Notes: a model not told the origin generated them from the sequence alone. Counted from the first letter of the stretch, positions 33,423 through 42,144 are shown. The stretch: 64,000 bases of DNA from CANJXF01 sp043775015 (GCA_043775015.1 JAYVSV010000013.1:6252-70251), one strand, 5' to 3'. Translations and numbers: made by a program.

Positions 33423-35681
33423 ATGAGTCAGGCCGTGCAACCGTCCTTCGGGGATGACAACCCCCAACGTCATCAATACACTCCGCGCACATTGAAAACT
33501 GGTTCTACTCCCGGCTTACTGATTCGCGCCAACCTCGCGTTCTTTCTTTCTCCGAAGACGCGCGGCGCTTCGAGTCATGAACCGCATCTGCCCGTCTCAA
33601 TTCCTGCTGAAGGGTTCGGTATTTGCGTCGCCAGTTCGGAAGACCCGGCCTGCGATGATTACATCGTTGCCCGGCTTCGTGAATCGAACGTTCGCTGTGT
33701 GCGAGTGGATTACGGTTACGATTCGTCCGGCAATTTCGGAGAACGATTTGTGCGGCGGTTAGTGCAGGAAAAATTTCAAGTGGCCCTCCATCTCGTGGCG
33801 ACGCGGAAGGAAATGGAATCCCTTTTACAACCCGAGGGCGCGGAGCGCTGGCGGAAGTTTCTTTGCCACGCGTTCGATCAGTTCGGCGGCAGTGTGGAGT
33901 TTTTTGAAATTGGTTCGACGGTGAACCGCCGGCGCTGGTCCGGTTTCACCGTACCGTTGTTTTTGCGCGCATGGGAAATCGCATGGAACGAAGCGCAACC
34001 GCGTCGCCTCATTCTCGCCGGGCCGAACGTCACGGACTTTGAACCTTTTTACAACATTCCCATTTTGGATGCGTTGCGTCGAAGGGGGCAATTGCCTGCC
34101 ATTCACACCAATAATTTATTTGTCGAGCGCGCCACTGAGCCGGAGGCGTTTGATCACAAACTCCTCGGTCACACGTTTGCGCCGTGGCTCAAGTTCAACA
34201 CGAATAAAAAAGCGGCGCTGCTCGGAGCAATTGGCCGGTGGGCGGGTGTGGCACGGACTTTCAACACGCACGTCTCGTGGAGTTTGCGACGGATTCGCCG
34301 GGCGCTGGAGGATGTCGAGCAGCAACAGGCGGATTACGTGGCGCGTTATTGTTGTCTCGCAGCGATTTCCGGCGGACTGGATCGCATCTACTGGGGGCCG
34401 CTCATCGGTCAACGCGAAGGATTGATCGACGATGGCACGGAGTTTTTTCCTGAAGTATTTCACGTGACGTTTTACGGTCGCGCCAACGGGCCGGTCGCCG
34501 ATTACCGCGTGCGCCCCGCGTTCCGCGCTTTTGCGACCGTGAACAAATTTCTTCCCGGCACGACGTTTACACAGCGCATCCCCACCACCGGATCATTGGA
34601 AATGGTGGAGTTCCAATCCGCGACGCACACGTTGCACGTTGTCTGGTGTCGCAATGGTGATTGTGCGAGCGCGGCCAGTTGTTATTCGCCCGACGCGCTC
34701 GCCGCCGCCGAAGCGCATGATCGCGACGGAAATAAACTCGCCGCTGCACCAAAATTATTTACGCAACGTCCGATTTATTTACGCTGGCCGAAAGGATTTG
34801 CAGTGGAGTTGCAAACTGATCCCGACATCTGGCCCGAAGTTCGGCTGGCTTGCGATTCCGCGATCGAATACGCGCCCGTTGAACATGCCGATTGGAGCGG
34901 GCTGGTGATGCGGCGCATCAACTCCACTTTGGTGAAATCAGACGCGATGCTGCCCCATTGTCTTCCCGCGCTGAACGCTGGCGATGCCGAGATCCTACGG
35001 AACAAACGCAATCGCGTGTGGGCCGTGAAATCACCGTGGGATGCGGAGCGCAAAATTGTTGTAAAACATTTTCGACCAGCACGCGGCGTGCGCGGGTGGT
35101 TTCGACGGTTCAAACCCGGCAAAGCGCTTCGCAGTTGGAACGGTGCGCATGAATTATTGCGACGCGGAATTCCTACTCCTCTGCCGATCGCGTGGTTGGA
35201 GCATCCGCAGCAGCCGCGTAAATCCGAGAGCTATTATCTATGCGAAGCGTTTGAGGGCGGCTCCTCGGCACGAAAGGCTTTTTATGCGTTCAACACTGGA
35301 GCGGCGGATTTTCTGGGCATTCCCGCGACGGAACTTTATCGGGGCATTGCGGAGGCGGTCGCGAAAATGCATCGGCGCGGGGTGTTCTTCCGCGATCTTT
35401 CCGCAGGAAATTTACTGCTGCGGCGCAGCGCGGGTGGAGATGCGGAGTTCAGTTTCATTGACACAGCCCGCGCCCGTGCCGGGAAAATTAATCTTCCTGT
35501 GCGACAACGGCTCGCGGATCTCATGCGGCTCTGTCATCCACTCAACTGGCGTGAGCGCGAACGATTTCTCCCGGCATATTTCAAAGTTGCGGGAATCCGT
35601 TTCGCTCCGTGGATGAGACTGGCGTTTCACTACTACGATTGGAAACATCGGATAAAGAAAAAGTTGCGTCCGTGGCGGTGA
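33423..35681 (+). CDS. TIM-barrel (glycoside-hydrolase-like) plus LPS-kinase-like fusion protein
   Basis: Protein of about 752 residues with two recognisable parts. Residues about 60-440 look like a glycosidase-type TIM barrel (CVRVDYGYDSSGNFG, FFEIGSTVNRRRWSGF, RLILAGPNVTDFEP), but the Asn-Glu of the usual EIGNE motif is replaced, so hydrolase activity is doubtful. Residues about 530-750 resemble the WaaP/InaA/Kdo-kinase fold: VKSPWDAERKIVVKHFRP, then FFRDLSAGNLLL (catalytic Asp and Asn) and FSFIDTARA (metal Asp). An ATG at 33423 after a purine-rich site is chosen; the longer frame begins inside the repeat. It probably phosphorylates a core sugar by family inference. Confidence 0.75.
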   Translation: MSQAVQPSFGDDNPQRHQYTPRTLKTGSTPGLLIRANLAFFLSPKTRGASSHEPHLPVSIPAEGFGICVASSEDPACDDYIVARLRESNVRCVRVDYGYDSSGNFGERFVRRLVQEKFQVALHLVATRKEMESLLQPEGAERWRKFLCHAFDQFGGSVEFFEIGSTVNRRRWSGFTVPLFLRAWEIAWNEAQPRRLILAGPNVTDFEPFYNIPILDALRRRGQLPAIHTNNLFVERATEPEAFDHKLLGHTFAPWLKFNTNKKAALLGAIGRWAGVARTFNTHVSWSLRRIRRALEDVEQQQADYVARYCCLAAISGGLDRIYWGPLIGQREGLIDDGTEFFPEVFHVTFYGRANGPVADYRVRPAFRAFATVNKFLPGTTFTQRIPTTGSLEMVEFQSATHTLHVVWCRNGDCASAASCYSPDALAAAEAHDRDGNKLAAAPKLFTQRPIYLRWPKGFAVELQTDPDIWPEVRLACDSAIEYAPVEHADWSGLVMRRINSTLVKSDAMLPHCLPALNAGDAEILRNKRNRVWAVKSPWDAERKIVVKHFRPARGVRGWFRRFKPGKALRSWNGAHELLRRGIPTPLPIAWLEHPQQPRKSESYYLCEAFEGGSSARKAFYAFNTGAADFLGIPATELYRGIAEAVAKMHRRGVFFRDLSAGNLLLRRSAGGDAEFSFIDTARARAGKINLPVRQRLADLMRLCHPLNWRERERFLPAYFKVAGIRFAPWMRLAFHYYDWKHRIKKKLRPWR

Positions 35682-35717
35682 ACTTATTTCCGCTGTCCTC
35701 TTGATGATTATTTCTCG

Positions 35718-35837
35718 GAGCCTGTTTGGAAAGTCACTTGGGACGTGGCGCAGTTGTTCGAAGTTCCGCCTTCAGGCGGTTCCCGCGCCGCGCCGCCTGA
35801 AGGCGGAACTCCGAACAGGGGTTTCCAAACAGCCTCT
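35718..35837. repeat. MITE-like element A, GAGCCTGTTTGGAAA ends
   Basis: A 120-base element with terminal inverted repeats GAGCCTGTTTGGAAA (35718-35732) and TTTCCAAACAGCCTC (35822-35836), two mismatches. Inside is a second near-perfect palindrome around TTCCGCCTTCAGGCGG at 35760-35817. Element B (53085-53204) has the same size and related ends but a different core. Confidence 0.8.
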
Positions 35838-35891
35838 CATACAAACTCAGCAAGCGCTTGACCTCAAAAACGGCGGGGCGCAGTCTTTCGC

Positions 35892-37145
35892 ATGAATAAG
35901 GACGAGAAGCAATTCTCCCTAAAATCCGCAGCAACAAAAAAGCAAATTCCTATTAGTGCAATGGCGTCGATTCTTGCTCCTGTCCGAGTGGCGTACTTTC
36001 TTTACCGCTGGCGTCAGCGGCGAAAGGCGGGACGTTCGATCCGGGTGCGCGTGGCATCAGCCGTCGAATATCTGAAAGCGCTTGATCGCGCCGGTGTGAA
36101 GTACGCGGTGCTGCGTTGGTGGGACGAAGTTCCCGACAATTCAGCTGATTGCCTGGCATTCAAGGGCGATGTCGATGTGCTCGTCGAAGACCATGCGCAC
36201 GTCGCGGCAGCGCGGGCTGCGGCAACGATGCCCGGCAAAGTGGCAATCGAGTTTCGGTCGGTAACCGGCGAGATGGGATCTTATGCAGGATGGCCCTATC
36301 TTCCACCCGCATTCGCGGCGGAAATTCTGGAGCGGAGGATGCTTTCTCCACATGGGTTCCATATACCCGCACCGGAGCACCGTCTGGCGGTCGTCCTCTT
36401 TCACCTCTGCTATCATAAGGCGGAGGGGTCAGGGATTGCTCCAGGCTGCATCCTGTCTGGAACGAAGTCCGGCAAAACCCCCAAGTCGGATTACGCCATG
36501 AAACTTCGCAAACTGGCTGCCGCCGAGGGCGAGAGCCTGCCAGAACCGCTCACGTTGACTGCTATCCACAACGATCTGACACGACGCGGTTTTGACATGC
36601 AACTCGACCTGCTCGTCAGGTGGCCGCAGCAATCGCCGTGGATAAAACATCTTACTGCCGTTGCGAGGGCTAAGTATGTAGCAGACGCGGCGGAGCTTCC
36701 TGGAATCGCCGTATTTTTTCTGCGCACAGACCTTGGTTCCGCTCGCTGGCCGGATGTCGTCGCTCGTCTTGCAGAATCGTTCGACGTGATCGAACAAGGT
36801 ATCCTCAACGACGCGCAGAGACTGCGATGTCGTCGCCACCTTCGAGGAGGAAACTGGTACGAGCGCCGTGGGCGCAGCCTTGCAGACCCAGCCTACTATA
36901 TCATTTGCTTCGATCGCGACGCAGCCGCCGACTTGAAGCGGGCGACAGAACGATTGCTCGGTGTGAAGCGACGTTTACGCGAACAGATCCGCAAAGAAAC
37001 CGCCGCTGCGGGTTCCCCTTGTCGCCACGCGATCCACAGTGCGGATGATCCCGAGGAAGCGCAGCACATGATCGACGTGCTTTTCGGTGAAAACGTTCAA
37101 GCCGCCCGTTCGCGTCTTTTGGACGCAATTTCCAAGACAGTGTGA
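35892..37145 (+). CDS. Putative nucleotidyltransferase with NDK-like C-terminus
   Basis: Protein of 417 residues that I do not recognise as a named family. Residues about 60-140 (RAGVKYAVLRWWDEVPDN, then FKGDVDVLVEDHAHVAAA) look like a nucleotidyltransferase core with a G-DVDVLV acidic pair. Residues about 270-417 resemble nucleoside diphosphate kinase in outline: IAVFFLRTDLG, GNWYERRGRSLADPAYYIICF and CRHAIHSADDPEEAQHMIDV, the last like the NDK segment after the active-site His. It is followed by an LPS-kinase-like gene in a GTGA overlap, so they probably act together on a glycan. Start could be several codons later. Function is inferred only. Confidence 0.6.
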   Translation: MNKDEKQFSLKSAATKKQIPISAMASILAPVRVAYFLYRWRQRRKAGRSIRVRVASAVEYLKALDRAGVKYAVLRWWDEVPDNSADCLAFKGDVDVLVEDHAHVAAARAAATMPGKVAIEFRSVTGEMGSYAGWPYLPPAFAAEILERRMLSPHGFHIPAPEHRLAVVLFHLCYHKAEGSGIAPGCILSGTKSGKTPKSDYAMKLRKLAAAEGESLPEPLTLTAIHNDLTRRGFDMQLDLLVRWPQQSPWIKHLTAVARAKYVADAAELPGIAVFFLRTDLGSARWPDVVARLAESFDVIEQGILNDAQRLRCRRHLRGGNWYERRGRSLADPAYYIICFDRDAAADLKRATERLLGVKRRLREQIRKETAAAGSPCRHAIHSADDPEEAQHMIDVLFGENVQAARSRLLDAISKTV

Positions 37146-37879
37146 AGAAGCCACTCCAAAAATTAATTTACTCAAAACTGCGAGTTGATCGTGCGCGACT
37201 CAATCTTGCCGAGGGCGTATCTCAGGACTGGGCGCGAACCCTTGTTTTATCAGTTATCAAAACAAAACCAAATGGAGTGATACGCTATATGCCACCTCCT
37301 GGTTGGACAGGTGAGACGGCCGTGAAGGTTTACACCCCTCGACCCAAGCATGGGCTGGTGCGGCTCCTTCGGGCGGGTCGGGCAGCATCGGAAGGGGCAG
37401 GCTACATGGCTTTCGTGGAACGAGGGTTGCCAGTTCCAGCACTGGTTCTATGGGGAGAATCGCGAAAGCGGGGCTTTTTTGAATTTGGAATAGTGGTGAC
37501 GCAGTGGGTTAATGCGCCCTCTATTGCGGAGGCTTACGCACTCTCACCCCAGGACGAACTTCTGTTTTCCACAGCGGAGGAATTGGCCAGGATACACAAA
37601 GCCGACCTCGCTCATGGCGATCCATACACTCGAAATTTTCTGGCGACCAGCCCGCGTCCGATGCCATTGGACCTGACCTCCTGGAGTCCATTGCGCAGGG
37701 CATCCCAGCTTAAGGATCTGACGCGCTTTGCCGGTTCAGTCATCAAACTTACCAGCGATCCGAAGCTGGTAGAAACAGTCCTCTTGCACTACGAACGGAT
37801 CGGCCTGCCGCTACCGGTTTCGATGAGCGAACTGCTGAGCAGAGCCATCGCCTGTGCGCAGGCGAAAAACAGGCCGTGA
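37142..37879 (+). CDS. LPS-kinase-like (WaaP/InaA family) protein
   Basis: Small protein-kinase-fold enzyme of 245 residues, starting with GTG that overlaps the previous TGA. The N-lobe has TAVKVYTPRPKHGLVRLLRA with the Lys and Arg-rich loop. The C-lobe has LARIHKADLAHGDPYTRNFL (catalytic HGD and Asn) and MPLDLTSWSP (metal-binding Asp). This is the arrangement of LPS-core heptose or Kdo kinases. The second kinase-like protein in the locus is the fusion at 33423. Substrate unknown; an inner-core sugar is likely. Confidence 0.75.
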   Translation: MKKPLQKLIYSKLRVDRARLNLAEGVSQDWARTLVLSVIKTKPNGVIRYMPPPGWTGETAVKVYTPRPKHGLVRLLRAGRAASEGAGYMAFVERGLPVPALVLWGESRKRGFFEFGIVVTQWVNAPSIAEAYALSPQDELLFSTAEELARIHKADLAHGDPYTRNFLATSPRPMPLDLTSWSPLRRASQLKDLTRFAGSVIKLTSDPKLVETVLLHYERIGLPLPVSMSELLSRAIACAQAKNRP

Positions 37880-37887
37880 GTGCTTGA

Positions 37888-37975
37888 CTAAGGCTTGCCC
37901 GGTTTTAACTTTTGCTCGAGACAGGCTTCGAGCTGCGCCCAATCTTTTTGGCTCGCGTAAACATCGACCACTGCA
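37888..37975 (-). pseudogene. C-terminal remnant of an unrecognised protein
   Basis: The minus strand reads VDVYASQKDWAQLEACLEQK and then LKPGKP before a TAG at 37888-37890. The helix pattern resembles the last unit of a TPR-type protein. The upstream part is missing; the sequence changes to the cupin remnant near 37980. Confidence 0.45.
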
Positions 37976-37985
37976 ACCGGCACCG

Positions 37986-38243
37986 GTTACTCGCACCGCG
38001 TGGCACACACATCCGCTCGGTCAAACATTGATTGTCACGGCTGGTTTGGGTTCGGTGCAACTTGAGGGAGGACTCATCGAGAAAATTTCTCCCGGTGACG
38101 TGGTGTGGTTTCCGCCCGACGAGAAGCACTGGCACGGCGCTTCACCAACCATAGCCCTGACGCACATCGCTATTCAAGAAGCACTCGGCGACAAGGTTGT
38201 GGAGTAGATGGAAAAAGTCAGTGACGAAGCATGCCGCAAGTGA
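37986..38243 (+). pseudogene. Cupin-domain protein, 5'-truncated with nonsense codon
   Basis: The frame reads VTRTAWHTHPLGQTLIVTAG, then a DVVWFPPDEKHWHGASP segment, with cupin metal ligands (HTH and the late His of KHWHG). The first cupin strands are absent. A TAG at 38205-38207 stands where relatives have Trp before MEKVSDE, and the frame after it (MEKVSDEACRK) runs to a TGA at 38241-38243. Truncation plus a stop mark it as dead. Relatives are small AraC- or carboxymuconolactone-linked cupins. Confidence 0.7.
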
Positions 38244-38799
38244 TAGCTCCACGAAATACCTGTGTTGATTCAACCTCGAAGAAAAAACCACAGATATTGA
38301 ATACGTTGTTTGCACCGAGTCCTGTGCCGCTAACCGCTCGACCGATGAGTAATGGAACCTTTGTTTTCACCTGGGCCGGACTTTCCAACGCGACTTATCA
38401 AGTGGAATGGAAACACCAGCTCTCTGACCCGATGTCGTACGTCTTGACGAACGTCACTGCGCGAGCAACGGAATCGTTCACGACGCCACACAGGTCTATG
38501 CGATTCGGCAGTCGATCATCAACAACAGTGTATTGAGCGCGAACTGGAAAGTTTCCAACCCAAGTGACCTGAATAATACCAAACGAAAAGAGCCGCGGGC
38601 GGTCGCAACCGAAGCCTGGGTCCCAAGCTCCAGCCTCGGTAAGGCAGGCTTAACTCCACAGGGATTTTCCATGAATTTTCTGACCGTACCAGACTGTGAC
38701 TACCCGGTCGAGTATTGCAATGCGTTTGACACCGTACCGACGGCTTTGCCGCCGCTACTTCGGAGTTCGGGTTAAACGGAACCAACTGAGCACCCGACT
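38244..38799. other. Degenerate region without intact gene
   Basis: About 550 bases with only fragments. On the plus strand, a segment near 38360-38470 reads GTFVFTWAGLSNATYQVEWK, like the C-terminal Ig-like domain of large secreted verrucomicrobial proteins, but frames break on both sides. Nothing else is recognised. Confidence 0.5.
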
Positions 38800-39186
38800 T
38801 TATATTGTGACACGCATCTTGAGCATCGGACGAAACGCGCTCCGATAAGCCCACGCTAAAAAGAGTTCCATAACGAGGACAACCATTCCCGGTCCAATGC
38901 TCGCTGGCGCGAGGTAGATGTGGTAGGTGAGGATTCCAACGATGACTGGCGCGAGCAGGGCGAGGGCGAGCGGCACGAAGCGGTTGAGCAGGAGCAGCAC
39001 GCCGACGAGTATTTCTGTGCCCGACACTACATCCATGTAACCTGCTTTCATCAGCGATCCGAGAATCGCCATTTGATCTGCGGGCATATCTTTCGGAGCG
39101 GGCATGAAGTTCAAAAATCCATTCAGTCCGAAGACGAGGAACATCAGCCCCAGCAATATGCGAAGAATGATTGTGGCAATTTTCAT
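38800..39186 (-). CDS. DoxX-family membrane protein
   Basis: Integral membrane protein of about 128 residues with four hydrophobic helices: IILRILLGLMFLVFGLNGFL, a middle pair around VVSGTEILVGVLLLLNRFVP and ALLAPVIVGILTYHIYL, and a last helix. The FGLNGF segment and overall length fit the DoxX/DoxD-like family, often linked to redox or stress responses. The ATG at 39186 (MKIATII) is preferred to 39252, which would run into the SRPBCC gene. It follows that gene on the same strand with 40 bases between. Confidence 0.8.
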   Translation of the reverse strand: MKIATIILRILLGLMFLVFGLNGFLNFMPAPKDMPADQMAILGSLMKAGYMDVVSGTEILVGVLLLLNRFVPLALALLAPVIVGILTYHIYLAPASIGPGMVVLVMELFLAWAYRSAFRPMLKMRVTI

Positions 39187-39226
39187 AGGTATCTTGTGTT
39201 GAGTTTCAGTAGAACTGCCCGCGAAT

Positions 39227-39775
39227 CTATTTTTTCGCTGCTGTTTCCGCAATGGATTTCATGCTGGCCAAACCTTTTTCAAAATCGCCACCAATCATTT
39301 TATCAGTATTCATAAACAGGCCGACGGCCTTGAACATAAAATTATTTTTGCCCGACATGCTCCACGTCACGGCGGTGTTATCGCCCTCAGGCTTGAAAGT
39401 GAATTCCGTCGTGTTGACGGCTTGGAATGGCTTTATGAATTCAAGTTTCATTTTGACCAGATCGTTCGGCTTGCTCTCGGTGATGGTCATGCGGCCTTCG
39501 CCGACTTCTTTGTTGCCAGCCCATGCGAACCCGGAACCGACACCGGACGCTGGTCCGTCAAAGGTGTTCTTCGTATTGGGATCGAGCTTCGCCCACGGCG
39601 ACCATTCATTCCAATTGCGAAAGTCGTTCACTTGAGCAAAGACCATTTCTGGAGGCGCGGCGATTGTCGCCGTGCGCGTGACGCGGAAATCAGCGGGCTG
39701 CAGGGCAACAACCACAACGAACGCAACGACGACGACGGAGATGCCAATGAGGATTTTTTTTAATGCAGGATTCAT
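39227..39775 (-). CDS. SRPBCC-domain (polyketide cyclase-like) membrane-anchored protein
   Basis: Protein of 182 residues with one N-terminal membrane segment (ILIGISVVVVAFVVVVAL) and a START-like SRPBCC domain. It has TRTATIAAPPEMVFAQVNDF and WNEWSPWAKLDP, the standard opening of this group, then beta strands with FTFKPEGDNTAVTWSMSG and a long last helix (DFEKGLASMKSIAE). It likely binds a hydrophobic ligand; no ligand is inferred. It is upstream of the DoxX gene on the same strand. Confidence 0.85.
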   Translation of the reverse strand: MNPALKKILIGISVVVVAFVVVVALQPADFRVTRTATIAAPPEMVFAQVNDFRNWNEWSPWAKLDPNTKNTFDGPASGVGSGFAWAGNKEVGEGRMTITESKPNDLVKMKLEFIKPFQAVNTTEFTFKPEGDNTAVTWSMSGKNNFMFKAVGLFMNTDKMIGGDFEKGLASMKSIAETAAKK

Positions 39776-39811
39776 ATTGAATTCAGATATTTCTTAAATA
39801 ATTTTGCAAAC

Positions 39812-40108
39812 TCATCCTCCTGCCATCGCGCCGACGATCAGGAAGGGTTCCTTTCCGCTAACGACATCTTCGGGCAACTTCATCTCTGGCGATTCGAGTG
39901 ACACATCTTCCTTGCAAACGAAAAATCGGATGAAAGGACGCCGCTTCAAGGTGCCATGGTCACGGATCGTCCCGCGCAGCGTTGGGTAATTGGCTTCGAG
40001 CGCATCGAGAATGGAGCGCACGGTGATCGGACTCGCGACCTCAAGCTGCACTTCGCCTTCGAGGCGAGCGAGGTTCCGCAAATGAAATGGAAGCACCACA
40101 CGGATCAT
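39812..40108 (-). CDS. MoaD/ThiS-like ubiquitin-fold sulfur carrier
   Basis: Small protein of 98 residues with a beta-grasp fold pattern (IRVVLPFHLRNLA, then ITVRSILDALEANYPTLRG) and a C-terminal GAMAGG. The last two Gly are the activated end of sulfur-carrier proteins of the MoaD/ThiS type. No E1-like or MoaE gene is near. It follows a BNR-propeller gene on the same strand, so a joint role is possible. Sulfur transfer is from family; the acceptor is unknown. Confidence 0.8.
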   Translation of the reverse strand: MIRVVLPFHLRNLARLEGEVQLEVASPITVRSILDALEANYPTLRGTIRDHGTLKRRPFIRFFVCKEDVSLESPEMKLPEDVVSGKEPFLIVGAMAGG

Positions 40109-40114
40109 GACGAC

Positions 40115-40221
40115 GGAGCGCGGCGTTCACGCCGCTTCAACGTGGTGGAAAACGAAAGTGTGTGTGAGATTTTCTGCGGCTCATCTCTGCGGATGTTGCA
40201 GCGGGCTGAAGCCCTAGCTCC
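40115..40221. repeat. Inverted repeat, GGAGCGCGG family
   Basis: The left end reads GGAGCGCGGCGTTCACGCCG from 40115 and the right end AGGGCTTCAGCCC-like sequence closing in AGCTCC at 40221. It resembles 14871-14992 and 50448-50514 in its ends while the core differs. It separates the MoaD-like and propeller genes. Confidence 0.6.
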
Positions 40222-40235
40222 TTCGAATTTTAAAT

Positions 40236-41402
40236 TCATTTCAATGTTTGGACTTCAACCGATAGCACTGCGGGAAGATCGCGCACGATGGCACTCCACG
40301 TATCGCCACTGTCCGCAGATCCGTAAACCTGTCCGCCGGTCGTGCCGAAATAAAGACCGCACGGTTCAAGTGAGTCCACACACATCGCGTCGCGCAACAC
40401 ATTCACGTAACAATTTTTTTGCGGCAGACCTTTCGTGAGCGCTTCCCATTCGTTGCCGCCGGTTTTGCTGCGATAGACGCGCAGCTTTCCGTCCGGCGGA
40501 AAATGTTCCGAATCGCTCTTGATCGGCACGACGTAAATTGTTTCTGGCTCGTGCGCGTGAACATCAATTGGAAAACCAAAATCGCTGGGCAAGTTTCCGC
40601 TGACTTCAGTCCATTGATCGCCGGCGTTGTCCGTGCGCAACACGTCCCAATGTTTCTGCATGAACAAAACGTCCGGTCGCGACGGGTGCATCGCAATACG
40701 ATGAACGCAATGGCCGACTTCAGCGTCCGGGTCAGGAAGTTCGTATTGCGACTTCAAACCGCGATTGATTGGCTTCCAGGTTTTACCACCGTCATCGGTG
40801 CGGAATGCTCCTGCCGCCGAGATCGCGACGAAAATCCGCTTCTCATTTTTAGGATCGAGCAGAATGGTGTGTACGGCCATGCCGCCCGCTCCCGGTTGCC
40901 AAAGATTTCCTTTCGCGCCGCGCAATCCGGGAAGTTCTTTCCACGTCTTCCCACCGTCCACCGTCTTAAAAATCGCTGCGTCTTCCACGCCGACATAAGC
41001 TGTGTCGAGATCCGTTAGGGACGGCTCGATGTGCCAGACGCGTTTGAATTCCCACGGATGTTGCGTGCCGTCATACCACTTGTGTGTGCCGACCGAACCT
41101 TCGTAAATAAACTTATTGCTCTCGGCTTTGGGCATTCCTTCTGGCCCAACTAGATCAGCGGGATTGCTGCCGGGCGGTTCCCATGTTTTGCCGCCGTCAT
41201 CCGAGCGCTGAATGATCTGCCCGAACCACCCGCTCGTCTGCGACGCGTAAATGCGATTCGGATCAACCGGCGATCCTTTGAGGTGATACATCTCCCATCC
41301 CGCGAAGTGTGGCCCGCTGACTTCCCAGTTTTTGCGCGTCCCGTCCGATGTGAGGATGAACGCGCCTTTCTTTGTTCCGACCAAGACTCGTACTTTGCTC
41401 AT
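40236..41402 (-). CDS. BNR/sialidase-like beta-propeller protein
   Basis: Protein of 388 residues with six BNR-type repeats carrying S-D-G-K-TW or variants: RSDDGGKTWEPPG, KTVDGGKTWKEL, RTDDGGKTWKPI, RTDNAGDQWTEV, YRSKTGGNEWEAL and SADSGDTWSAI. This is the six-bladed propeller seen in VPS10 and photosystem-assembly-type proteins. No signal peptide is seen, so it is probably cytoplasmic. It starts with VRVLVGTKKGAFILTSDGT, a known family opening. The propeller is likely a binding scaffold; no sialidase active site is visible. Confidence 0.8.
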   Translation of the reverse strand: MSKVRVLVGTKKGAFILTSDGTRKNWEVSGPHFAGWEMYHLKGSPVDPNRIYASQTSGWFGQIIQRSDDGGKTWEPPGSNPADLVGPEGMPKAESNKFIYEGSVGTHKWYDGTQHPWEFKRVWHIEPSLTDLDTAYVGVEDAAIFKTVDGGKTWKELPGLRGAKGNLWQPGAGGMAVHTILLDPKNEKRIFVAISAAGAFRTDDGGKTWKPINRGLKSQYELPDPDAEVGHCVHRIAMHPSRPDVLFMQKHWDVLRTDNAGDQWTEVSGNLPSDFGFPIDVHAHEPETIYVVPIKSDSEHFPPDGKLRVYRSKTGGNEWEALTKGLPQKNCYVNVLRDAMCVDSLEPCGLYFGTTGGQVYGSADSGDTWSAIVRDLPAVLSVEVQTLK

Positions 41403-41415
41403 GGTTTTCTCCTAT

Positions 41416-42144
41416 TTATTTTTTGAACAGCCAGGTTAATTTGTCCCAAACCGCCAACCGTTTCAACCGTTCGATGGAATGGGTCGGCGAAATTCCGCGC
41501 GGGCAAACATCGTGGCAATTCCCCAGCGTGTGACAACGAAATGCGCCATCTTCGCCCGTCACAACTTGTAACCGTTCGGCGCGTCGGCCATCGCGCGGAT
41601 CAACGACCAGCGACAACGCGCGATTCAACGCCATCGGCCCGACGTAACGCGGACTCAACGTGACCAGCGTGCAGGAGGAATAACACGCGCCGCAATCAAT
41701 GCACTGCGGCTGGTGGTTCAATCGCTTTCCTTCCTTGCTCGCGTGTGGAATTGGGAAAAAATTATTCTGATCCAAATCTGCGCGCGGCACAAAAGCAGGC
41801 GTCGTGCGATTGTAAGCGTTGAAAAACGGGTTCAGATCGACGGCGAGATCGCGCACCACCGGAAGATTTCGGAGCGGCTGAATCTTGAGCTTTGTCCCGA
41901 CATCTTTGACGAGAGTGCTGCAAGTGAGTTGTTCGCGTCCGTTCACGACCATTGCGCACGAACCGCACATTCCGACGCGACAGGAATATCGAAACGCCAA
42001 GTCGGGAGCCGCGCCGCGTTGCAACGCGAAAAGAGCATCCAGAATGCTGGCGCGTTCACCGACTTCGACTTCGTGCGATTCAAAATGTGGTTTGGCATCG
42101 GCGTCGGGTGAAAACCGTTGAACGCTGATGGAGACTCTCGGCAT
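41416..42144 (-). CDS. sdhB: Succinate dehydrogenase/fumarate reductase iron-sulfur subunit
   Basis: SdhB/FrdB of about 242 residues. It has the [2Fe-2S] set (SCRVGMCGSCAM and LTCSTLV), the first Cys set CIDCGACYSSC and the second CHTLGNCHDVCPRG, which bind the [4Fe-4S] and [3Fe-4S] clusters. It transfers electrons between the flavoprotein and quinone. The ATG at 42144 (MPRVSISVQRFS) is used; the longer frame from 42339 is antisense to the SGNH gene. No SdhA gene is in the window; a membrane anchor lies 8 kb away at 50053. Direction (succinate oxidation or fumarate reduction) cannot be told. Confidence 0.9.
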   Translation of the reverse strand: MPRVSISVQRFSPDADAKPHFESHEVEVGERASILDALFALQRGAAPDLAFRYSCRVGMCGSCAMVVNGREQLTCSTLVKDVGTKLKIQPLRNLPVVRDLAVDLNPFFNAYNRTTPAFVPRADLDQNNFFPIPHASKEGKRLNHQPQCIDCGACYSSCTLVTLSPRYVGPMALNRALSLVVDPRDGRRAERLQVVTGEDGAFRCHTLGNCHDVCPRGISPTHSIERLKRLAVWDKLTWLFKK

